This document shows positions 1 to 7,190 of a stretch of 56,198 bases of DNA, piece after piece. The stretch comes from a virus. The notes below the pieces were generated by a model. It did no database searches and had not been told where the DNA came from. It saw only the letters and a list, made by a program, of their open reading frames with translations. The stretch lies in IMG/VR virus record IMGVR_UViG_3300009103_000041, positions 1-56,198 of that record. One strand, written 5' to 3'. The first letter of the stretch is position 1, and every line of letters begins with the position of its first letter. The position numbers and the translations under genes were made by a program.

Positions 1-31
1 TAAAAACCCGCCTTTCGACGGGTTCTCAAGA

Positions 32-913
32 TTAAGCTTCAGCCGCTAGTTTAGCGAAATAACTCATTGTGTCATCTTCAGCCTCAGCCTTTTGAACTGG
101 GTCAGCCGCGACAGCAACTGGGTCTGAAACAGACGGTTCATCATTGAATGGTGAATCATCTTCAGGTACAGACATTTTAACATCCTCACCCAACACTCTA
201 GTCAACTTAAGATTAAGCTCACTATAAGATTTGAATGTATCAACATCTGTAAACTCAGTAAGAGAATGCTGCTTATTATAGATATCTTCTAAAACAGCAT
301 CATCTGTATGGAGAGCTTCAGCTTTACCAAATTCAGAACGGTCATAGTTGCGGAATCCCGCTACCTGAGCAATCTTCATTTTAAAGTTGGCTCCCTTCCA
401 TAAGTCAAATGGATTAACAGCAGTTTCATCCTCATACTGTGGTTGCATGCTATTCATAATCTTTTCAAAGATTTTAGCACCATAGGTATATAGGAATACT
501 TTGCCATTGTTTTCTGGACTTTCAGGGTCAGAAACAACATAGATATTTGACACATAATGCAAACGACGCTTACGCTTACGTGCAATATCCTTATCAGCTT
601 CTATGCCTGTGTTCCATAGTTTTGAATTCATTTCGGAAACAGGGTCGTCCTTACCAATGGTTGTCAAAGATTTTTCAACATACCATTGACCAGTAGGTCC
701 TTGAAAGAAATGGTCCCAGTATTTAGCCCAAGGCAAATCATCACCTTCGACTGCCGGCAAGAAACGAATAACGGCATAACCGTTACCTGCTTTATCTACC
801 GTGGGTTTCCACATACGTTCATCAACGTATGATTTCTTTTCTGTGGTGCTTTCAGCCGCACCGACTAATGCGCTCATGTCATTAGCCTTAGCTTTTAAGT
901 CTGCAAAACTCAT
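32..913 (-). CDS. 32: gp32 single-stranded DNA-binding protein
   Basis: This is the T4-type ssDNA-binding protein that coats replication and recombination intermediates and coordinates polymerase, helicase loader and recombinase. The core (residues about 40-210) carries the family blocks NGYAVIRFLP, PENNGKVFLYTYG and FDLWKGANFKMKI, and the C-terminus is acidic. The start has a strong AAGGAGA ribosome site. In T4 gp32 zinc is held by one His and three Cys. Here the His (WDHFF) is kept, but the segment that should carry the three Cys has none, so the zinc site is lost. Length (293 aa) is close to T4 (301). gp59 and gp33 lie directly upstream, as in T4. Confidence 0.96.
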   Translation of the reverse strand: MSFADLKAKANDMSALVGAAESTTEKKSYVDERMWKPTVDKAGNGYAVIRFLPAVEGDDLPWAKYWDHFFQGPTGQWYVEKSLTTIGKDDPVSEMNSKLWNTGIEADKDIARKRKRRLHYVSNIYVVSDPESPENNGKVFLYTYGAKIFEKIMNSMQPQYEDETAVNPFDLWKGANFKMKIAQVAGFRNYDRSEFGKAEALHTDDAVLEDIYNKQHSLTEFTDVDTFKSYSELNLKLTRVLGEDVKMSVPEDDSPFNDEPSVSDPVAVAADPVQKAEAEDDTMSYFAKLAAEA

Positions 914-967
914 TGTACATCTCCTTTAAATATTAGTATTAATTTATATTTCTTTGTATCATTATAT

Positions 968-997
968 ATTATAACATACTTTTCTCAAAAGTAAACA
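968..997 (-). promoter_or_regulatory. early-type promoter for gp32
   Basis: On the minus strand TTTACT (990-995) is followed after 16 bp by TATAAT (968-973), inside CTGTTTACTTTTG and TATGTTATAAT. It matches the repeated early-type promoter of this window and would give gp32 its own transcript. Confidence 0.7.
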
Positions 998-1001
998 GCT
1001 T

Positions 1002-1574
1002 TTACTTAAAAACATCTAAAATAATTTTCCTCATTTTACTATCATCAACCTTTAGAAATGATTGGTATTTAGATATTTTTTTATATAAGTCAGGCCAAAG
1101 AATGGTCTCACTTATTTTTAAGTTGGCTTTCTCAATAAAACCTGTTAGCCTATTTACTATGCATACGGTCTCCAGGGAAACCATATCTTCCAGATAGTGG
1201 TGGATAATTTTTGGATATGTTTCTTCTATCTCCAAAAGGGTATCAAATCCATTATCTGAAATTCCTTCTAATTCATTTTTAAATAAATAAGATATACTAT
1301 CTATACGTTTTAAAAACTGGGTGTATGTATCTTCGTCCCTAATCATATCACCACTAAATTTATTACCAGCTACTTGATGAGCTGCAAAGTATAGTATTAT
1401 ATCATCTCTATTTTTAAATCTTTTTCCTATCTTAGTTAACTGAAATTTATCTGGTCTTTTCCAATATGTTTTTTCAGTTATATTTGTTTTGAAATTATAC
1501 TTAAAACAATCGTAAGTTCCATTGAAATGGAGGTTAATAGCGTGATGTAATTTGAATGCTGAATATCCATCCAT
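1002..1574 (-). CDS. 59: gp59 loader of the replicative helicase
   Basis: Homologue of T4 gp59, which binds fork DNA and gp32 and loads the gp41 helicase. The N-terminus (YSAFKLHHAINLHFNGTYDC, then a KYN block) aligns with T4 'VYKLYLMIKQHMNGKYDVIKYN', and the all-helical remainder has family spacing. Its place between gp32 and gp33 is the T4 order. Length 190 aa against 217 in T4. It abuts gp33, sharing one base. Confidence 0.85.
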   Translation of the reverse strand: MDGYSAFKLHHAINLHFNGTYDCFKYNFKTNITEKTYWKRPDKFQLTKIGKRFKNRDDIILYFAAHQVAGNKFSGDMIRDEDTYTQFLKRIDSISYLFKNELEGISDNGFDTLLEIEETYPKIIHHYLEDMVSLETVCIVNRLTGFIEKANLKISETILWPDLYKKISKYQSFLKVDDSKMRKIILDVFK

Positions 1575-1807
1575 TATATTGGTAATACATAAGTTGGATT
1601 ACCACCCTGTAGTAAGTTAAGTTCCTTAGCCTCAAACTCTACATGTTGTATAATCTCTTTTGAGATAAGCTTTTTGCTATCTCTTAAATCAATTTCATTT
1701 TCTTCACATACATCTATAATGGCATCAATATATGGACAACCTTTATGTGTTCTAACATATGTTTCTACTAACCGTGAAAACGATTTTTTATTAAGGTCAT
1801 CACTCAT
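1574..1807 (-). CDS. 33: gp33 late-transcription co-activator
   Basis: Small protein that links the sliding clamp and host RNA polymerase for late transcription together with gp55. It has the compact form seen in marine T4-like phages: 'VETYVRTHKGCPYIDAI' and 'CEENEIDLRD', then a C-terminal 'LNLLQGGN'. It sits upstream of gp59 as in T4. At 77 aa it is shorter than T4 gp33 (112 aa). gp55 is also in this window (54586-55167), so both halves of the late switch are present. Confidence 0.8.
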   Translation of the reverse strand: MSDDLNKKSFSRLVETYVRTHKGCPYIDAIIDVCEENEIDLRDSKKLISKEIIQHVEFEAKELNLLQGGNPTYVLPI

Positions 1808-2190
1808 TTTCTAAACCCCTCATCATCATATGCCGGAGCAATTGTTTGGTGGTAGACCGGATGCTCTTCATCTTCTCCATAGAAATTAAATGGAAACATA
1901 CCATCTCTCAAATATGAATGCAAACCTCTTAGGTATGCTTGAGAAGCTGTCAATTTAGCTAATGCACCCCTTTCATTATTATGTACTGCCTTTTTTAATA
2001 TACTAATTTTCTCTTTAGTGGCTTTAATATATTGTTTTACATTTACCATAGACAACCCGTGGTCATCATCTAATGCTTGAACACTAGGCGCAATACTTTT
2101 ATATGCTGCTGGTTTTTTAGCTGCTCTTGCTTTAGCTAGATTAGCGGCCACTACTTTCTTTTGCTCTTCACTCATCTTACGTTTAACCAT
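1804..2190 (-). CDS. conserved hypothetical protein, basic N-terminus
   Basis: Unrecognised 128-aa protein. It begins with a Lys/Ala-rich stretch (MVKRKMSEEQKKVVAANLAKARAAKK), followed by a helical segment and a C-terminus ending in DDEGFRK. It overlaps gp33 by 4 bp and the Pcm gene by 8 bp, so it is part of the gp32 operon. The basic N-terminus might contact nucleic acid, but nothing proves it. Confidence 0.6.
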   Translation of the reverse strand: MVKRKMSEEQKKVVAANLAKARAAKKPAAYKSIAPSVQALDDDHGLSMVNVKQYIKATKEKISILKKAVHNNERGALAKLTASQAYLRGLHSYLRDGMFPFNFYGEDEEHPVYHQTIAPAYDDEGFRK

Positions 2191-2857
2191 TATATTCTCC
2201 TTTAATCAATGGAACAAATCTTACACCTATTAATTTTTCTGTCCAAGTACCACCACCCTTTTTTCTTTTATGTATAAGGTGTAGCTTTTCATCAGAACCA
2301 AACATATTTCCACCAACGGCCTGCTTCATTGGTATAATCATTTTTCCATCAACAGCTAATTGTTCTATTAATGCTTTTGGTGGTATAAGTTCTTGTGATG
2401 TTGCAGTTACAATAATTCTGTCATAAGGTGCATGTGCTTTCCAACCCTCACAACCATCATCTAATTTTGTCTTAATATGTTTATGTTGTTCTATTGTTTG
2501 AAATAGTTTACTAGTTTTCATTGCTAGTTCTGGAACTCTTTCAACTGTATAAATCTTATTAGCTAAATAAGATAATACCGCAGCCTGATATCCAGACCCT
2601 GTACCAATTTCTAACACCTTATGATGCATCTCTACATCTAACATTTGTGTCATATATGCTACAATAAAGGGTTGGGAAATGGTTTGTTCATGACCTATTG
2701 GAAGTGGTCGGTCTGCGTATGGAACATTATTTTCGACAAAGAGATGCCTAGGGGTTTGCTCTAATGCATATTTAACCTTTTGATTAAGAGGACCTCCATA
2801 CTTTAGGAAGTGCTCATTAACCGTGTTAATCATTTCATCTAACTGTTCTTTATACAT
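2183..2857 (-). CDS. pcm: protein-L-isoaspartate O-methyltransferase
   Basis: Class I SAM-dependent methyltransferase of the PCMT family, which methylates isoaspartyl residues in aged proteins and so starts their repair. Diagnostic blocks are ALEQTPRHLF, the PLPIGHEQTISQPFIVAYMT active-site segment (residues 52-71) and SAM motif I VLEIGTGSGYQAAVL (81-95), with the late motif 'DGKMIIPM'. Length 224 aa is normal for the family. It lies in the gp32-gp33-gp59 operon. Rare in T4 relatives; probably an acquired host gene. Confidence 0.9.
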   Translation of the reverse strand: MYKEQLDEMINTVNEHFLKYGGPLNQKVKYALEQTPRHLFVENNVPYADRPLPIGHEQTISQPFIVAYMTQMLDVEMHHKVLEIGTGSGYQAAVLSYLANKIYTVERVPELAMKTSKLFQTIEQHKHIKTKLDDGCEGWKAHAPYDRIIVTATSQELIPPKALIEQLAVDGKMIIPMKQAVGGNMFGSDEKLHLIHKRKKGGGTWTEKLIGVRFVPLIKGEYNG

Positions 2858-2872
2858 TATATAAGTGTTAAA

Positions 2873-3121
2873 TTATCCTTTATAAATTTTTAATATTTGA
2901 CCTTCAAATGCTTCTACCTTGTCAACTCTATTAGGCCATTTAATATATTCTTTTTCAGGATTAGCCTTAAGGTTATTGAGCAATGGTGTGATAGCATTAT
3001 ATAAGTTGTCTAATTTAGTTTGTGCGCTTGCTGCTGATGCTGATGACGTTGCTACTTCTTTAGCTACATCTAATTCATCTTCATCTACTAGCGTAAAACC
3101 AAAATCAAAATCTACTGCCAT
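2873..3121 (-). CDS. small acidic hypothetical protein
   Basis: 82 aa. The N-terminus is acidic ('VDFDFGFTLVDEDEL'), followed by an Ala/Ser-rich helix and a C-terminus likely to form beta strands ('VDKVEAFEGQILKIYKG'). Similar short proteins sit near gp32 in marine T4-like phages as far as I recall, with no assigned function. It is co-directional with Pcm and separated from it by 15 bp. Confidence 0.6.
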   Translation of the reverse strand: MAVDFDFGFTLVDEDELDVAKEVATSSASAASAQTKLDNLYNAITPLLNNLKANPEKEYIKWPNRVDKVEAFEGQILKIYKG

Positions 3122-3125
3122 TTTT

Positions 3126-3368
3126 TTACTCCGTTAATAATTGTTTAATTCCTAGTGTCCAGTTTTCTGCTGCATCCTCAACGTAGCTTAAAGATTTATA
3201 TTTAAAATCTTCAGTTGTTATTCGCAAACCGGAGGCGTCCTTATATGTTATTGAAAAAAATGAATGTTCACCATCCATTCCATTTATAACTTGATATATC
3301 TTAGCGACACTACCATCATCTTTGTAGTATTCACCCATCAATTTTCTGTGATTCATTACTGCGTCCAT
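3126..3368 (-). CDS. small hypothetical protein, first gene of the gp32 operon
   Basis: 80 aa with no recognised domain. The beta-rich centre (YQVINGMDGEHSFFSITYKD) and Trp-containing C-terminal helix are typical of small phage accessory proteins. It is the first gene behind the early-type promoter at 3391-3422 and has an AAAGGAAA ribosome site. The next gene starts 4 bp after its stop. Confidence 0.6.
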   Translation of the reverse strand: MDAVMNHRKLMGEYYKDDGSVAKIYQVINGMDGEHSFFSITYKDASGLRITTEDFKYKSLSYVEDAAENWTLGIKQLLTE

Positions 3369-3390
3369 AATATTTCCTTTGATTAATACT

Positions 3391-3422
3391 ATTATATCAT
3401 AGTTTGGTATAAATGTAAATAG
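3391..3422 (-). promoter_or_regulatory. early-type promoter of the gp32 operon
   Basis: Minus-strand TTTACA (3414-3419), 17 bp spacer, TATAAT (3391-3396) in a TATGATATAAT context. It lies just downstream of the porin terminator and reads into the genes from 3368 to 32. Confidence 0.75.
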
Positions 3423-3429
3423 TATTCAT

Positions 3430-3465
3430 AAAATAAAAAGGGGACTTACATAAATGCAAATCCCC
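3430..3465 (-). terminator. rho-independent terminator after the porin gene
   Basis: On the minus strand GGGGATTTGC pairs with GTAAGTCCCC (10 bp including two G-U pairs, short AU loop) and is followed by TTTTTATTTT. It separates late porin transcription from the early gp32 operon. Confidence 0.8.
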
Positions 3466-3491
3466 TGAAGTTACTTAATAGTTAAGTTCCT

Positions 3492-4244
3492 TTAAAATGC
3501 TAAACTAGCTTTAAGAGTAGTAACACCATCTGCGCTTCCTACTTTTTCCCACTCGCCTGTCCAGATACCACGTGTTAAACTAAATGTTTTAGTTGTAACA
3601 CCAGCGCCTGTCTTAGACATTTCAGCTTTAACTGTACCTAAACCTTCTAAAGCTTTAGATACTGAACCGCCGTTTTCCGAGGTGCCATCTGCATTTGAAT
3701 CGTGATTAGCACTTAGGGTTAACCCTGCAAGTGTAGTCGCGATTGTTGTATCAATATTATTACCTGCTGTAACTTTGTTATGCACAACTGTAGCTTTAAC
3801 ACCGGCTACTTCATAAGTTGCTGTTGTTTCCCTTTCGGAATTTGTAACATCAGTCACATTAAATGTAATACCTGCAAGTGCGCCACCAACATTAAGTTCG
3901 GTACTTTCACCTGAGTCTTGACTAAGTCCTACTGTAAATCCACCTGATGTTGCTGTAACACCGATAGATACTACATCTGGGTCATCCCCAGAGGAATCAC
4001 CTAACTTAAATGTTAGAGGACCAGTAGTAGTTTCAACATACATATCATGTATATCAAAAGCGCCATCCAAAACCACAGTAACTGTGGAACTTCCAGATGT
4101 GCCTTTCATAGTAGTGGTTATATCTTGGGTATATGCACCGTGTGAATCTAGTGTACCCTCGTACAAACCCGAAAGACTAATACCAGCAAACGAAGTTGCG
4201 GATATTGCCATTGCCGCCGTCGCGACTAGTAGTTTTTTAAACAT
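3492..4244 (-). CDS. porin-like outer-membrane beta-barrel protein
   Basis: 250 aa with a Sec signal peptide (MFKKLLVATAAMAISATSFA, probable cleavage after residue 20). The mature part is Gly/Thr/Ser-rich with alternating hydrophobic residues throughout, as in beta-barrel strands. The protein ends in Phe ('LKASLAF'), the usual C-terminal signal for outer-membrane assembly. This resembles small alphaproteobacterial porins. A TATAAATA box lies 63 bp upstream and a strong terminator follows, so it looks like a late single-gene unit. It may be a pore, a receptor decoy or an exclusion factor. The beta-barrel nature is inferred from sequence pattern only. Confidence 0.75.
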   Translation of the reverse strand: MFKKLLVATAAMAISATSFAGISLSGLYEGTLDSHGAYTQDITTTMKGTSGSSTVTVVLDGAFDIHDMYVETTTGPLTFKLGDSSGDDPDVVSIGVTATSGGFTVGLSQDSGESTELNVGGALAGITFNVTDVTNSERETTATYEVAGVKATVVHNKVTAGNNIDTTIATTLAGLTLSANHDSNADGTSENGGSVSKALEGLGTVKAEMSKTGAGVTTKTFSLTRGIWTGEWEKVGSADGVTTLKASLAF

Positions 4245-4299
4245 ATGTTTTCCTTTTTTATTTTTTAAAAAATATCCTTTTTATAGTAGGGATTAGCTA

Positions 4300-4605
4300 C
4301 TAGGAATTATTTATATACTTTCTATATAAACCTTCCTCTTTTTCATAAGCTTCATTTTCATCAAGCTCACGATTTTCGTGTAATTGGAGAACGTGTACCA
4401 TTTCATGGCATACCGTTATGATGGTTTCTTTAAACCCAAGACGTGTATCTATTTCAATATCATATTCATCATCCTCAGCGGAATCAGTGGTCCAACCTTT
4501 AACATTATCTTCTGATATATCTTCCCGCTCAACAGATACTAAAACATCCTGCGGAATATTTAATTCCTTTTTACAAAAATCAACAATATCTTCTAGTAAC
4601 GCCAT
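4300..4605 (-). CDS. small HExxH metallopeptidase-like protein
   Basis: Starting at the ATG with GGAGG 5 bases upstream, the protein is 101 aa (an in-frame GTG 12 bases earlier has no such site). It carries a single zinc-protease signature, VCHEMVHVLQLHE, followed by an acidic helix with further Glu residues that could complete the site. The rest is short and acidic. It resembles minimal SprT/ImmA-like metallopeptidase cores, but the family is not certain. It follows its own TATAAATA box and precedes the porin gene, suggesting late expression. Confidence 0.65.
   Translation of the reverse strand: MALLEDIVDFCKKELNIPQDVLVSVEREDISEDNVKGWTTDSAEDDEYDIEIDTRLGFKETIITVCHEMVHVLQLHENRELDENEAYEKEEGLYRKYINNS
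4308..4315 (-). promoter_or_regulatory. T4-type late promoter box for the porin
   Basis: TATAAATA on the minus strand, 63 bp before the porin start codon, overlapping the end of the metallopeptidase gene. TATAAATA is the established gp55-dependent late promoter core of T4. Confidence 0.7.
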
Positions 4606-4643
4606 AGTTACCTCCACTATATCTCCTCAATGTGATATAGTTT

Positions 4644-4651
4644 TATTTATA
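4644..4651 (-). promoter_or_regulatory. T4-type late promoter box for the metallopeptidase gene
   Basis: TATAAATA on the minus strand, about 40 bp before the chosen start at 4605, in a gap between genes. Confidence 0.7.
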
Positions 4652-4873
4652 TTATCTATTCATTAGACACTCACCATTCGCGACAGAATCACCATAGCCT
4701 GTAAGGTATTCCTCATGCCATCTTTCAACAACAATATTACCCTTACATTCTTCAGGCATTTCTTGTGGATTTTCACATTCACGGTTTGCTATCCAACCCG
4801 CAACATAAAAACGTGATTTACCACGCAAATGCTCAGTTTCTTCAGCCTTATTAGTCACTAAATTAACCGCCAT
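4652..4873 (-). CDS. small hypothetical protein
   Basis: 73 aa with no recognised domain; AGGAG ribosome site 5 bases before the ATG. It holds three Cys (NRECENP, PEECKG, NGECLM) that could bind metal, but their spacing fits no motif I know. It lies directly downstream of the HAD gene, before the late metallopeptidase/porin unit. Confidence 0.6.
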   Translation of the reverse strand: MAVNLVTNKAEETEHLRGKSRFYVAGWIANRECENPQEMPEECKGNIVVERWHEEYLTGYGDSVANGECLMNR

Positions 4874-5473
4874 TTATTCTCCTGTAATAATATTATAAAT
4901 TTCTTTCCATGTCTTGACTCTTTTAAAATCAACACAATCTTTATTCCAATGGTGGTCCATTAGAATTCCATCAAGTCCAGCAACCTCTCCCATTTCAAGG
5001 TTTGCTACTTTGTCCTCAATCCAAAAACATTCGGTGCCTTCCCATTTAGCAAGGACTTTGTCTTTGTTTTGTCCGGTCTTAAGTATAGTAAATCCATCAA
5101 AAACATCTCCAAAGACATTTCTTAAGTTTTCCTTACGGTACTTTTGAGCGGTTGGGTCATCACTTTGTGAAGTAATAATATGGAATATATATCCATGCTC
5201 CTCATGTAATTTACGGACATATTTAACTGCATCTCGTAATGGAGATAATTTTCTCATCATTTCAGATTCATTAAATTCTTTAATTATTAAAGCGCTATCT
5301 TTCCAAGGAATTTCTAAAGCTTTGGCAACACTGTATATACTTTGCTTTTGCTCTAATCCATGAGTCTCAAGAACCCATTTATAGAAATGGTATTCCCAAT
5401 CTAATAGAACTCCATCGCAATCAGTTAATATAACTTTGTCCCTAACACTTCTTAAAATTTTACTTTCGCGCAT
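4874..5473 (-). CDS. HAD-superfamily phosphatase, 5'-nucleotidase-like
   Basis: 199-aa HAD hydrolase. Motif I is VILTDCDGVLLDW (catalytic Asp pair, residues 18-20), motif II is HIITSQSDD, and the acidic motif III/IV region is CFWIEDKVANL. The layout resembles phage 5'(3')-deoxyribonucleotidases and would remove phosphate from nucleotides, although the substrate is unproven. AGGAG lies 8 bases before the ATG. It overlaps the preceding gene by 14 bp. Confidence 0.75.
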   Translation of the reverse strand: MRESKILRSVRDKVILTDCDGVLLDWEYHFYKWVLETHGLEQKQSIYSVAKALEIPWKDSALIIKEFNESEMMRKLSPLRDAVKYVRKLHEEHGYIFHIITSQSDDPTAQKYRKENLRNVFGDVFDGFTILKTGQNKDKVLAKWEGTECFWIEDKVANLEMGEVAGLDGILMDHHWNKDCVDFKRVKTWKEIYNIITGE

Positions 5474-5696
5474 ATTTACTTCTCCTTGCTAATTCCATAT
5501 CTGCAATATCCATCATATCCCAAGCTTCTTTTGGAAGGTCTTCATATTTACATCCCATGCTTTTTTCTAAATCTGGTTTAATCAATTCGTCTTGGTCTAA
5601 AAAAGGATGGAAACCTTTTGCGTCAAGCCAGAGTCTGCAAGACCTAAGACGAATACCTTCTAAATCATAAATCGTTTTACGTTGTGCCCATCTCAT
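5460..5696 (-). CDS. small hypothetical protein
   Basis: 78 aa, charged, Trp-rich N-terminal half (MRWAQRKTIYDLEGIRLRSCRLWLDAKG). No family recognised. The start has GGAGGCGGGA immediately upstream, and the gene overlaps both neighbours, so it is translationally linked to the nuclease-like gene before it and the HAD gene after it. Confidence 0.6.
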   Translation of the reverse strand: MRWAQRKTIYDLEGIRLRSCRLWLDAKGFHPFLDQDELIKPDLEKSMGCKYEDLPKEAWDMMDIADMELARRSKYARK

Positions 5697-6207
5697 TCCC
5701 GCCTCCTATTTTATTTGTTGGCCAAGTAATTTCATACTCAGCAAATAGCCCAGCATTATATCCATTTATTGTATCAAAATTAACTGGACCAGTTGTGTTT
5801 TTCCAACGGAATGAACCTCCATGTGCATTGTCATCTAATTTGGCTCGTTTAAAAAATACTTTTTCTGGAATGATTGATACTCTTCCATTAAGCATATCAA
5901 CAATAGCTATATAATCACACTTACCCTTTTTAACTAATAAACCACCAACAGAAAAATCACCGGTTTTAGCTGAGCCTGTGGTTTTTACTTCATAGGTTTC
6001 ACCACCCTCACCAATAACATCATAGCCAGGACCATGCCTAATAGAACCATTGGTCATAGTACGAATAATCCTTTCACCATTTGCGGCAATCATATGACGA
6101 ATTATGTCATCATTTTTAGACATATTATTTTCATCATTATTATTAATATAATAATTAGCTTGGTCTCTGAGTTGAGCCTCAGTTAAGCTTGTTAATACTG
6201 AGGTCAT
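5677..6207 (-). CDS. possible PD-(D/E)XK nuclease-like protein
   Basis: Chosen start is the ATG at 6207 (AAGGA upstream, ATGA overlap with the micro-ORF before it), giving 176 aa; a longer form from 6243 lacks a ribosome site. The central segment GYDVIGEGGETYEVKTTG has the Asp...Glu-x-Lys pattern of restriction-like nucleases, followed by a KCDYIAIVDM strand and an internal positively charged region. Nuclease activity is inferred from this motif alone; the target is unknown. Confidence 0.55.
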   Translation of the reverse strand: MTSVLTSLTEAQLRDQANYYINNNDENNMSKNDDIIRHMIAANGERIIRTMTNGSIRHGPGYDVIGEGGETYEVKTTGSAKTGDFSVGGLLVKKGKCDYIAIVDMLNGRVSIIPEKVFFKRAKLDDNAHGGSFRWKNTTGPVNFDTINGYNAGLFAEYEITWPTNKIGGGNEMGTT

Positions 6208-6290
6208 GAAAGAATCCTTAATATTGCCCAACTCCAAACCCATGCATTAATGATTACTAATGCGACTACAAATAAATTTTCAATTGTCAT
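6204..6290 (-). CDS. 28-aa membrane micro-protein
   Basis: ATG at 6290 with GGAGG 6 bases upstream. The peptide (MTIENLFVVALVIINAWVWS...) is one hydrophobic segment of about 20 residues with a short polar tail. Its stop overlaps the next start (ATGA), and its own start overlaps the stop of the preceding micro-ORF (TAATG), so three genes are translationally chained. The ribosome sites and overlaps make chance unlikely. Function unknown. Confidence 0.65.
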   Translation of the reverse strand: MTIENLFVVALVIINAWVWSWAILRILS

Positions 6291-6352
6291 TAGACCTCCG
6301 TAATAATAATAACTAAAAATTGCAATAAAACAATTAGAACTGCTGTTTCCAT
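6290..6352 (-). CDS. 20-aa membrane micro-protein
   Basis: ATG at 6352 with GGGAGG upstream, inside the end of the preceding gene (TAATG overlap). The 20-residue product, METAVLIVLLQFLVIIITEV, is almost wholly a single transmembrane helix. Its last codons carry the GGAGG used by the next micro-ORF. Function unknown; similar size and composition to tiny holin-like or membrane-modulating peptides. Confidence 0.6.
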   Translation of the reverse strand: METAVLIVLLQFLVIIITEV

Positions 6353-6627
6353 TATGGCCTCCCTAAATGTAATTCATCATCATTGTCATAATATATTGCA
6401 AATGTATCAGCAGCAAATTTATGACAAAAGGATTGAGGTCTAGTATAACCAGGTTTACTTGCACCTCTATATTTAATTCGCCTATTTTTAACAGGTAACA
6501 TACGGGTTACCCAACGGAAATGCTCCATTGGTATTCCCTTGAAGGTACTAGTTTCATAAGTAGGACTCTTATAAAGAGATAGGAATGCTTCATCTATACC
6601 ATCTAAGTCTAAATAAATAGTTTTCAT
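6352..6627 (-). CDS. hypothetical protein
   Basis: 91 aa, basic, no recognised domain. It begins 'MKTIYLDLDGIDEAFLSLYK', which superficially recalls a HAD motif but lacks the second Asp spacing and the other motifs. The end contains the ribosome site for the following micro-ORF. It overlaps the stop of the preceding gene by one base. Confidence 0.55.
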   Translation of the reverse strand: MKTIYLDLDGIDEAFLSLYKSPTYETSTFKGIPMEHFRWVTRMLPVKNRRIKYRGASKPGYTRPQSFCHKFAADTFAIYYDNDDELHLGRP

Positions 6628-6884
6628 TATACCACCTCAATCATATTCATTGGTACAGTCCATCGTTGGTCATTTTTAAATTCACGACAAACAGCTTTTG
6701 TATGATTAATTTTTTCAACCACTCCATTGTGACCGGCAAACCAAACTTCTACGCCAACCCTTAAATTTAATTTTTTAGCGTGAGCTAATTTTTTACGTTG
6801 TAATTTGACGATTGGACCGATTTCATTTAATTCATCATTATCCATTTCACCAATTAATTTTGCTAATTTTTCAATTTTTTTCAT
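6627..6884 (-). CDS. hypothetical protein with SH3/KOW-like end
   Basis: Started at the internal ATG at 6884 (MKKIEKLAKL...), which follows AGGAAAAAAA; the longer form from 6944 would add a hydrophobic stretch read from inside the previous gene. The 85-aa product has a helical N-terminus and a beta-rich C-terminus (VGVEVWFAGHNGVVEKINHT...WTVPMNMIEVV) that looks like a small SH3/KOW barrel. Function unknown. Confidence 0.55.
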   Translation of the reverse strand: MKKIEKLAKLIGEMDNDELNEIGPIVKLQRKKLAHAKKLNLRVGVEVWFAGHNGVVEKINHTKAVCREFKNDQRWTVPMNMIEVV

Positions 6885-6898
6885 AATATATTTTTTTC

Positions 6899-7189
6899 CT
6901 ATTGTGATAATAAATATTTTCTTGAGTATGTGGATAAGCACCAAACTAAATCCAAATCACACTTAAGACCAACTGAATAATCATCTAAGACAACATCAGT
7001 AACTATGCCATATTTTTGCAAGTGTTTGACTTCACTTAATTTGACACCACTTTGTTGAAGTATAGAACGAACTGTTTCTCGTCTAGTATCCCAACCACTA
7101 TATGAAACATGAAGGCTTTTTTTATCCCTTGATGTCCATTGGTAATCAGAGCGATCGACAACTTTGTGTATTATATCTGTTATATGCAT
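6899..7189 (-). CDS. hypothetical protein
   Basis: 96 aa. The centre (RRETVRSILQQSGVKLSEVKHLQKYG) is predicted helical; the end has two Cys and a Trp (KCDLDLVWCLSTYSRKYLL). No domain recognised. ATTAGGAAAA precedes the ATG, and the start lies one base after the stop of a 24-aa membrane micro-ORF. Confidence 0.55.
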   Translation of the reverse strand: MHITDIIHKVVDRSDYQWTSRDKKSLHVSYSGWDTRRETVRSILQQSGVKLSEVKHLQKYGIVTDVVLDDYSVGLKCDLDLVWCLSTYSRKYLLSQ

Positions 7190-7190
7190 T

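Noticed and set aside
31-31. Terminator after gp32
   Set aside because: AACCCGTCGAAAGGCGGGTT-like pairing at the window edge (positions about 5-25) is suggestive, but the U-tract side is cut by the window boundary.
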